7,636 nt of DNA from JAWWBN01 sp033720955 (GTDB lineage: Bacteria; Acidobacteriota; Thermoanaerobaculia; Multivoradales; JAHEKO01): assembly GCA_033720955.1 (NCBI GenBank), contig JAWWBN010000190.1, positions 1-7,636 of the forward strand, written 5' to 3'. Position 1 is the stretch's first letter. Every line of letters starts with the position of its first letter. The notes under the pieces were generated by a model. It was given only the letters and a program-made list of their open reading frames with translations. It ran no database searches and was not told where the DNA came from. Made by a program: the position numbers and the translations under genes. Positions 1-6,065 of this stretch are shown here, in pieces.

Positions 1-223
1 CCACGGCCGGCCGAACCGCACCCGGCACTCGATGAACCAGGCGCTCATCTGCATCGGCACCCGCACCGCCGGCCTGAAGCGCAAGGCCCAGGCGGCCGCG
101 AAGCGGATCGGAAAGGTGGAGGTGGACCACGGTCAGACCTCCTGCAAGACCCCGGAGGCGGCGCCCTCCATCGAGAAGGCCTACGCCCACCGCCACCGGA
201 AGAGGGCGGCCAGGGCCCGCTGA
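1..223 (+). CDS. DNA alkylation repair protein (AlkD-like), C-terminal fragment
   Basis: The reading frame is open from base 2 to the TGA at 221-223, so this is the last ~73 residues of a gene that begins left of the window. The C-terminal block contains AAKRIGKVEVDHG, then CKTPEA, then IEK and a basic tail ending HRHRKRAARAR. From memory this matches the conserved end of HEAT-repeat-like DNA alkylation repair proteins (COG4912/AlkD family), which typically read AKKIGKV-V-MG-TACKVP-A--YI-K followed by a Lys/Arg-rich tail. Family members are DNA glycosylases that excise alkylated bases such as 3- or 7-methylpurines, acting on DNA in the cytoplasm. The catalytic residues lie further upstream and cannot be seen. 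An internal ATG at 32 exists, but the similarity runs through it without a break, so it is not taken as the start. A terminator follows at 357-383. The family assignment rests on recalled motif similarity only. Confidence 0.68.
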   Translation, partial: HGRPNRTRHSMNQALICIGTRTAGLKRKAQAAAKRIGKVEVDHGQTSCKTPEAAPSIEKAYAHRHRKRAARAR

Positions 224-356
224 GCGTGCACGCCGGCGGGGCGGCCGAGAAACGGTGATGCTGGCGACCTTCGCGCTCATGGGCGGGGGCGCCGCGCTGG
301 TCGCGAGGGGGCTCGACGAGGTGCAGTCGGAAGGCTGACCGCCGCGGGATCCGTTC

Positions 357-383
357 GTGGCGGGCAGACGCCGCCGCTTTTTT
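357..383 (+). terminator. Rho-independent terminator after the alkylation-repair gene
   Basis: A 7-bp stem pairs GTGGCGG (357-363) with CCGCCGC (371-377), including one G-U pair, across a 7-nt loop GCAGACG. It is followed immediately by six T residues (378-383). This is a textbook intrinsic terminator for transcription on the plus strand. It lies 134 nt after the stop codon of the upstream gene, and it separates that gene from the c-di-GMP operon. Confidence 0.8.
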
Positions 384-639
384 GGCGGACTCGCCGGAAT
401 TGAACCCCTCGGCCAGGACCGCCGCCTCTCGGGCAGCAGCGTCGCGCCCTCCTCCGGCCGTTGCTGGAAGTCCCCAGAATCAAAGGAGTTCCTCTGGCCT
501 CTACAGCTCGGAAGGAGGGCTGGCGAGGGCCGCCCGAGCCTTGCGGGAATCGGCATCATGATTGCGCTCTCCCATCCGCCGGCTGAATGGGAGAACGGGC
601 GAGATCTCGCGGAAGCTCCCGGGTCAGCAGCGGTGGATC
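384..639 (+). other. Gene-free leader upstream of the c-di-GMP operon
   Basis: These 256 bases between the terminator and the first operon gene hold no convincing gene. Two Shine-Dalgarno-like motifs, AAAGGAG (482-488) and AAGGAGG (512-518), have no ATG, GTG or TTG at a workable distance. The second sits in the loop of a predicted hairpin whose arms are GCTCGG (506-511) and CCGAGC (534-539). No good -35/-10 pair was found, although the operon promoter must lie here or overlap the terminator, unless transcription reads through. A c-di-GMP riboswitch was looked for and its conserved core was not seen. The frame of the next gene stays open up to a TTG at 562, so the last ~78 bases could be coding if that start were used. 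Confidence 0.5.
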
Positions 640-2625
640 ATGTCGAGCAGACCCAGCAGAGATCCTCTGAAGCCCGACGAGGCGCTCGGGCTGGCGGACA
701 CCGGGCCTGGCCGCTTGCTGGCTCTCGCCGCTTCTCCGCCGAGCGGTGCGTTGGAGGTTCCCGAGCCGCTGCGGGAGGAGATCCCGAGGGTGGAGAGGCC
801 GCTGGCTCTCCTGGTCTGTCGCGACACCGGCGGTCGCAGGTGGGGCCCTCGCTGGCTCGAGCGGGCCGGCTTGGAGGGGATCGTCGCGCCGCCCGGCAGG
901 GAGGCCCTGAGAGCGATCGAGCTGCGGGACCCGGGCGTCGTGATCTTCGACTCGGCGTCGCGAGCCGGCGGCCGCGGCAGAGACAAGATCTACCAGGCGT
1001 GCACGGCGAGGGATGTTCCCATTCTCGCCATCTGCGCCACCGAGAAGCAGATCCAGCACGCTCTCGAGAGCGGCGTCGCCGATGTCATGCGGCGCCCCAT
1101 CGACTGGCGGATCGCCAGTCACCGGGCCCGCCGGCTCGCGCGGTCGCATCTCTCGATGCGGGAGCTGGTCGAGGCCCGCTCGGCCCTCGACCGAGCGATC
1201 TCCCTGGCGGCCCAGGCGAGCCTCGATCGGGAGCGACAGATCAACATTGATCGTCTGACCCGACTGCCCAACGGAAGGGCGTTCCGTCGGCTCGTGGACA
1301 GGACTCTCGCGGCTCCCAGCGGGCCGCGCGGCACCGTGGGGCTGTTTCTGGTCGATCTCGATCGCTTCGGAGCGATCAACGCGAACTACGGGCGCGAGGC
1401 CGGTGACGCGGTTCTCGCCCGGATCGGCAGCCGCCTGAGCGAGTGCGTGACGGGCGGAGATCTGTTCGCGCTGGGCAGAAGGCGGGCCCGTACCGCGGCG
1501 GTCGCGCGGCTGGAGAACGACCGCTTCGGGCTGATGGTCGGCGGGGCGCTGGCCACGGAGGAGCTGGCGGAGATCGCGCGGAAGGTGCTCGAGCGGATCT
1601 CGGCCAGGGTCGAGGTGGATGGCGTCGCGGTCTACCCGTCGGCCAGCCTCGGCGTCGCCCGCTGGCCCGGCGAGGGGCGGTCGGCCGAAGAGCTGCTGCG
1701 CCACTCCGAGACCGCCCTGCTGGACGCCAAGCGCCGGGGGGGAGGCCTCTTCAGCTTCTACCGTCGCTCGCTCGACGAGCTCGCCGGCCAGAAGCTCGAG
1801 CTCGACACGCAGCTCCGGCGCTCGTTCGAGCGCGGCGAGCTGTTCCTGCGCTACCAGCCGCTGCTGGAGGTGAAGAGCGGCAGAGTGGTGGGGGCGGAGG
1901 CTCTGCTGCGATGGGATCACCCGGAGCGGGGAGAGATCGCGCCCCTCGACTTCATCCCGGTCGCCGAGGAGACCGGACTCATGGTGTCGATCGGGGGCTG
2001 GGTGCTCGAGACGGCGTGCCGGCAGCTCAGGAGCTGGATCGACGCCGGTCATCCGCCGATGCGGATGGCCGTGAACCTCTCCCTCTGCCAGCTCCGACGG
2101 GGCGATCTGCCGCAGACCGTCGCCAAAGTCCTGCGCGACGCCGGGATCGAGGCCGGCTTGCTGGAGCTCGAGCTGAGCGAGCGGGGGGTGCTGAGACAGG
2201 ACGCCGACTCGATCGGGCAGCTTCGGGCGCTGAAGGCCCTCGGTGTCCGGCTCTCGCTCGACGACTTCGGCACCGGCGACTCGGTGATCGCGCACCTCCG
2301 CCGGCTGCCGATCGACAGCCTGAAGATCGACCGGTCGTTCGTCGTCGGAGCGAGCGAGAACGAGCAGGACGCGGCGATCGCGGCCGCGATCACCGCGATG
2401 GCGCATCGCCTGGACATCGCGGTGATCGCCGAAGGCGTCGAGTCCGATGAGGAGCTCGGGCGCCTGCGCGATTGGGGATGCGATGAGTACCAGGGATTCA
2501 TCTGCTCGCCGCCGGCGGCACCGGAGGCATTCGCGAGCCTGTTGAACGGCACGAGCCCCGGCTCGCCGCGGCAGCTCGAGGGAGAGACCAGGCCAACGCC
2601 CGATGAGACGGGCAGGGAGCTCTAG
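640..2625 (+). CDS. c-di-GMP phosphodiesterase (pseudo-receiver, degenerate GGDEF, EAL)
   Basis: This 661-residue soluble protein is predicted to hydrolyse c-di-GMP to pGpG in the cytoplasm. Residues ~54-169 look like a response-regulator receiver fold: VVIFD with Asp104 and a terminal ADVMRRPIDW block. The N-terminal acidic pair is missing and the conserved Lys is Arg152, so phosphorylation is doubtful. A helical linker leads into a GGDEF fold (~202-374: DRLTRLPN, DLDRF) whose active-site loop reads ENDRF (292-296), so cyclase activity is not expected. The EAL domain (~389-636) looks complete: Glu420 of EAL, Asn479, Glu511, Asp541-Asp542 in DDFGTG, Lys562, Glu598 in AEGVE and Gln618. No transmembrane segment is seen; about 25 disordered residues end the protein. 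ATG 640 is chosen because GGTGG precedes it and the upstream residues look non-domain; a TTG at 562 would add 26 residues. The stop abuts the next start codon, indicating an operon. The trigger it senses is unknown. Confidence 0.9.
   Translation: MSSRPSRDPLKPDEALGLADTGPGRLLALAASPPSGALEVPEPLREEIPRVERPLALLVCRDTGGRRWGPRWLERAGLEGIVAPPGREALRAIELRDPGVVIFDSASRAGGRGRDKIYQACTARDVPILAICATEKQIQHALESGVADVMRRPIDWRIASHRARRLARSHLSMRELVEARSALDRAISLAAQASLDRERQINIDRLTRLPNGRAFRRLVDRTLAAPSGPRGTVGLFLVDLDRFGAINANYGREAGDAVLARIGSRLSECVTGGDLFALGRRRARTAAVARLENDRFGLMVGGALATEELAEIARKVLERISARVEVDGVAVYPSASLGVARWPGEGRSAEELLRHSETALLDAKRRGGGLFSFYRRSLDELAGQKLELDTQLRRSFERGELFLRYQPLLEVKSGRVVGAEALLRWDHPERGEIAPLDFIPVAEETGLMVSIGGWVLETACRQLRSWIDAGHPPMRMAVNLSLCQLRRGDLPQTVAKVLRDAGIEAGLLELELSERGVLRQDADSIGQLRALKALGVRLSLDDFGTGDSVIAHLRRLPIDSLKIDRSFVVGASENEQDAAIAAAITAMAHRLDIAVIAEGVESDEELGRLRDWGCDEYQGFICSPPAAPEAFASLLNGTSPGSPRQLEGETRPTPDETGREL
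2614..2619 (+). promoter_or_regulatory. Ribosome binding site of the sensor cyclase gene, inside the upstream gene
   Basis: AGGGAG lies 6 nt before the GTG at 2626 and within the last codons of the phosphodiesterase gene. The upstream stop TAG (2623-2625) directly touches the GTG. This supports the GTG as the true start and suggests that translation of the two genes is coupled. Confidence 0.65.
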
Positions 2626-5600
2626 GTGAACGGCATTCGAAGAGTGCGGACGTGCGAAGCAGCGACGGGGGCGTGTCGTCGGGTCTGGCGCTGGGCGACC
2701 GTCGTGGTGCTCGGCCTGGCGACGAGCGTCGCCGCCGACACGCGGCCGATTCGCTTCGACCACCTGTCGCTGGAGGACGGTCTCTCCCAGGCCGCGGTGC
2801 TGAGCGTGCACCAGGACGGCGAGGGGTACATGTGGTTCGGCTCCGAGGATGGGCTGAACCGCTACGACGGGCGCTCGTTCGTCCACTACGAGCAGGACCC
2901 GTTCGATCCCGCGACGCTGCGCAGCGACTTCATCTGGGATCTCGAGGAGGACGCCGACGGCAACCTGTGGGTGGCGACGGCCGACGCCGGTCTGGCCAAG
3001 TGGGAGCGCGCGTCCGACCGCTTCGTCTCCTTCCGGCACGATCCCGCCGACCCCAACAGCCTCTCGAGCAACGCGATCCGCGCCCTGCACATCGACGACG
3101 AGGGGATGCTGTGGATCGCGACCCGCACCACGGGCCTGGACCGCCTCGATCCCGCCTCCGGCACCTTCACCCACTACCGCCACGATCCCGCCCATCCGGA
3201 CAGCCTCGCAAGCGACGAGGTCTACGCGATCTCGAGCGGCAGCTTCGGCGGGCTGTGGATCGGCACCAACGGGGGACTGGCCCGCTTCGACGCGCAGACC
3301 GGCGAGTTCACGACCTTCCGAAACGATCCGGCCGACGCGGCCTCGCTGGGCGAGAACCGCGTGCGCTCGGTCCTCGAGGACCGGCAGGGCTTCGTCTGGG
3401 TCGGCACCCACCAGGGCGGGCTCTTTCGACTGGATCCGGACACCGGCGTCTTCCGGCGGTTCCGGCACGATCCCTCCGACGCAACCAGCCTGAGCAGCGA
3501 CTGGGTCCGGGTGCTCTTCGAGGACGCCGCCGGCGGCTTGTGGGTCGGCACGGTCGGAGGCCTCAACCGGTTGAGTCGCGAGAGCGGCACGTTCACCAGC
3601 TACGTCCACAACCCGGCCGATCCCAACAGCCTCGCCGACGACGAGGTGATGTCCATCTTCCAGGACCGCACGGGGATCCTCTGGGTCGGCACGCGGTCGG
3701 GCGGAGTGAGCAGGTGGAACCTGCGCACCTGGGAGATGGGACACCGGATCCCGGAGCCGGCGATCACGACGGGTCGCCAGCACCGCAACGTCTCCTCCTT
3801 CTCGGAGGACAGGGCCGGAAGGCTCTGGGTGGGCACTTTCGGCGACGGCATCAAGGTGATCAACAGGATCACGGGCGCCGAGGAGCACTACTCGTCGCAG
3901 GCCAAGGTGGGGCCGCGCCTGAACGACGACCGCATCATGGCCCTCCTGCACGACCATCAGGGGTTCGCGTGGATCGGCACTCTGAGCGGCGGCCTCACCC
4001 GGTTCGACCAGGCCAGCGGGCGCTCCCGGGTCTATCGGCACGACCCGGACGACCCCGGCAGCCTGAGCGCCGACGCGATCATGTCGCTGTTCGAAGACCG
4101 CGCCGGCCAGCTCTGGGTCGGAACCTTCGGCGGTGGCGTGAGCCGGCTCGATCGGCAGACGGGCTCCTTCGTCCGCTACCTCCCCGATGCCGCGGAACCG
4201 AGCTCCTTCAACAGCGCCCGCGCCACCTCCTTCGCACAGGACCCCTCGGGGACGATCTGGATCGGCACCGATGGCGGAGGGCTGAACGTCTACCTGCGGG
4301 AAGCAGATGCCTTCGTGCACCTCCGCCACCGCCCCGAGGACCCCCGCAGCCTGAGCTCGGACACCGTCTACTCGCTCCACGTGGACGGGAGCGGTGCCCT
4401 CTGGGTCGGGACGCGCGCCGGCCTCAACAGGCTGGAGGGGCAGGTCGACGCGCTCGATTCCGTCGAGTTCGTCCGCTTCTCGCAGAAGGACGGCCTGGCC
4501 GACGACGTGGTCTACGGCATCCAGTCCGACGGTCGCGGCAGCCTCTGGCTCAGCACGAACCGGGGTCTCTCACGGCTCCGCCCGGAGAGCGGCGAGATCA
4601 AGAACTACCACCGCGGGCACGGGCTGCAGTCCAGCGAGTTCAACTTCGGAGCCCACTATCGCAGCACCAGCGGCGAGCTGTTCTTCGGCGGTCTCAACGG
4701 CTTCAACGGCTTCTTCCCCCACCGTCTGGAGAGCAACCCGCACGCGCCGCCGGTGGTGCTGACCTCGGTGACGATCAACGGGGTGGCCCCCTCCACGGGG
4801 CAGCCTGCCGGCACCATCCGGTCCCTGGAGCTGGACCACCGGGACGATCTCGTGACGTTGGAGGTCGCCGCCCTCGATTTCGCGGCGCCCGAGGAGAACC
4901 GCTACGCCTACCTGCTGGAGGGGCTCGACCGGGAGTGGGTCGACCTGGGCACCCGCAACCGGATCACCTTCACCGATCTCGACAAGGGCAGGTACACCCT
5001 GCGGATCCGGGGCGCGAACAGCGACGGTGTCTGGAACCAAGCCGGGCTCCCCATCGCCATCACCGTGCGGCCTGCGCCGTGGGAGAGCTGGTGGGCGTAC
5101 TGTCTCTACGCGCTGGCCGCGGTCGCGGTGGGCGGTTCGAGCTGGTGGGCGCAGCGGCGGCGGCTGGCGCGCGAGGTCGAGTACAGCCGCACCCTCGAGG
5201 AGGAGGTCCAGGCCAGGACCAAGGAGCTCGCCGACCGCAACTCGGAGCTCCAGGCGGTCAACAACCAGCTCCTCGAGGCCAGCCTCACCGATTCCCTGAC
5301 CGGCCTCCGCAACCGCCGCTTCCTCTTCGACCAGGTGTCGAAGGACATCGCCATGGTTCGGCGCCGCTACTACGACCTGGCGAGAGGCGTCCGCCGGATC
5401 GACGCCAACGACCTGGTCTTCATGATGGTCGATCTCGACCACTTCAAGGCAATCAACGACTCCTGCGGCCACGCGGCGGGAGACCGGGTACTGCTGGACG
5501 TGCGCGACGTGCTGCGCTCGTCCTGCCGCGAGTCGGACATCATCATTCGCTGGGGCGGCGACGAGTTCCTGGTGATCGCCCGGGACTCGCAGCCGGCTCA

Positions 5601-5952
5601 GGCCGAGAAGCTGGCGGAGAGGATCCGCTCCCGGATCGACGAGAGAGTCATCGATCTGGGCGACGGCCAGGTGGTGCGCACCACCTGCTCGATCGGCTTC
5701 GCCTGCTACCCGTTCCAGCGCGCCCACCCCGACCTGGCCACGTGGGAGCAGGTGCTGTCGCTGGCCGACGGCGCTCTCTACGCTGCCAAGAAGAGGCGCA
5801 ACGCGTGGGTCGGGTACTTGAGCACGCCGGCCAGCGTCGGCGGCGAGAGCCACTTCTGGTCGATCCGGGAGGAGCCCGAGCGGTGCGTGGAGGAGGGATT
5901 GCTCGAGGTCCGAGCGTCGGCGAGCCCGGAGACGGAAGCCGAGGCCAGTTGA
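2626..5952 (+). CDS. Membrane-bound two-propeller sensor diguanylate cyclase
   Basis: This 1108-residue protein is predicted to make c-di-GMP from two GTP in response to a periplasmic signal. The N-terminus has a signal peptide (RR..., hydrophobic ~24-36, likely cleavage after SVAA at 37). Residues ~45-700 hold 14 reg_prop blade repeats of the form LWVGT-GGL-R-D, spaced mostly 47-48 residues apart, enough for two seven-bladed propellers. A Y_Y_Y domain follows (~750-815, Tyr760/762/790), then one transmembrane helix (822-842) and a coiled coil (~845-885). The GGDEF domain (~886-1065) has metal ligand Asp936 in VDLDHF, Asn944, Asp953 and WGGDEF at 976-981. RESD at 968-971 is a well-placed RxxD product-inhibition site. 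An acidic tail of ~45 residues ends the protein. The sensor half matches the layout of hybrid two-component glycan sensors, but GGDEF replaces the histidine kinase. The ligand is unknown, and no glycan genes are next to it. The GTG start is supported by AGGGAG and the signal peptide. Confidence 0.93.
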   Translation: MNGIRRVRTCEAATGACRRVWRWATVVVLGLATSVAADTRPIRFDHLSLEDGLSQAAVLSVHQDGEGYMWFGSEDGLNRYDGRSFVHYEQDPFDPATLRSDFIWDLEEDADGNLWVATADAGLAKWERASDRFVSFRHDPADPNSLSSNAIRALHIDDEGMLWIATRTTGLDRLDPASGTFTHYRHDPAHPDSLASDEVYAISSGSFGGLWIGTNGGLARFDAQTGEFTTFRNDPADAASLGENRVRSVLEDRQGFVWVGTHQGGLFRLDPDTGVFRRFRHDPSDATSLSSDWVRVLFEDAAGGLWVGTVGGLNRLSRESGTFTSYVHNPADPNSLADDEVMSIFQDRTGILWVGTRSGGVSRWNLRTWEMGHRIPEPAITTGRQHRNVSSFSEDRAGRLWVGTFGDGIKVINRITGAEEHYSSQAKVGPRLNDDRIMALLHDHQGFAWIGTLSGGLTRFDQASGRSRVYRHDPDDPGSLSADAIMSLFEDRAGQLWVGTFGGGVSRLDRQTGSFVRYLPDAAEPSSFNSARATSFAQDPSGTIWIGTDGGGLNVYLREADAFVHLRHRPEDPRSLSSDTVYSLHVDGSGALWVGTRAGLNRLEGQVDALDSVEFVRFSQKDGLADDVVYGIQSDGRGSLWLSTNRGLSRLRPESGEIKNYHRGHGLQSSEFNFGAHYRSTSGELFFGGLNGFNGFFPHRLESNPHAPPVVLTSVTINGVAPSTGQPAGTIRSLELDHRDDLVTLEVAALDFAAPEENRYAYLLEGLDREWVDLGTRNRITFTDLDKGRYTLRIRGANSDGVWNQAGLPIAITVRPAPWESWWAYCLYALAAVAVGGSSWWAQRRRLAREVEYSRTLEEEVQARTKELADRNSELQAVNNQLLEASLTDSLTGLRNRRFLFDQVSKDIAMVRRRYYDLARGVRRIDANDLVFMMVDLDHFKAINDSCGHAAGDRVLLDVRDVLRSSCRESDIIIRWGGDEFLVIARDSQPAQAEKLAERIRSRIDERVIDLGDGQVVRTTCSIGFACYPFQRAHPDLATWEQVLSLADGALYAAKKRRNAWVGYLSTPASVGGESHFWSIREEPERCVEEGLLEVRASASPETEAEAS
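2824..4716 (+). repeat. 14 tandem propeller-blade repeats within the sensor cyclase gene
   Basis: The block G-LW(V/I)GT--GGL-R(L/F)D begins at residues 67, 112, 160, 208, 255, 303, 350, 398, 446, 494, 542, 590, 638 and 683. The unit is therefore about 48 codons (144 bp). Most blades are joined by a second conserved stretch such as FRHDPADPNSLSSN. The first two and last two blades are the most divergent, as expected for the ends of the domain. These are protein-domain repeats inside one gene, not a mobile or intergenic repeat. Confidence 0.85.
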
Positions 5953-6004
5953 GGGCGAGCTGGCCGTCCCCGGCCCGAGCGACGACGCCAGCGAGCCGTG
6001 AGCC

Positions 6005-6037
6005 GCGGGCGTCCCGCCGGGGAGGGCGGGCGGCCGC
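6005..6037. terminator. GC-rich hairpin between convergent genes, possible bidirectional terminator
   Basis: In the 113-nt gap between two convergent genes, CCCGCC (6013-6018) pairs perfectly with GGCGGG (6025-6030) around a 6-nt loop. Outer pairing of 6005-6011 with 6031-6037 extends this, with one G-G mismatch and a bulged T. There is no T tract on either strand, so it is not a canonical intrinsic terminator. Its position at a convergent junction is the main argument for a role in termination. Confidence 0.3.
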
Positions 6038-6065
6038 CTCGCCGAAGGACCTCCCGGGCCCCCGA

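Noticed and set aside
384..411. tRNA-like segment: GGAATTGAACCCC resembles a T-arm on the minus strand
   Set aside because: The T-stem would not pair beyond two bases, and no matching acceptor or anticodon arm is found within tRNA distance. It is neither a tRNA nor a supportable attachment site.
384..639. c-di-GMP (GEMM) riboswitch in front of the c-di-GMP operon
   Set aside because: The position is attractive, but the conserved core and the two helices expected for GEMM-I were not seen by eye. A covariance-model search would settle it.
357..1250. A 297-codon plus-strand frame beginning in the terminator
   Set aside because: It starts inside the terminator hairpin, overlaps the phosphodiesterase gene in another frame, and gives a low-complexity Arg/Gly/Ala product.
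1453..1467. GGDLF in the phosphodiesterase as the GGDEF signature
   Set aside because: By alignment it falls at the RxxD/insert position before the active-site hairpin. The true loop position, followed by hydrophobic strand residues, is ENDRF at 1513-1527.
1443..2450. A 335-codon plus-strand frame inside the phosphodiesterase gene
   Set aside because: It is an alternative-frame shadow of the GGDEF-EAL coding sequence with an Arg-rich, domainless product.
556..4380. A 1274-codon open frame on the minus strand, antisense to both c-di-GMP genes
   Set aside because: The opposite strand has clear domain-bearing genes. The antisense product is an Arg/Ala/Gly/Pro-rich shadow that only mirrors the blade repeats, as expected when third codon positions are nearly all G or C.
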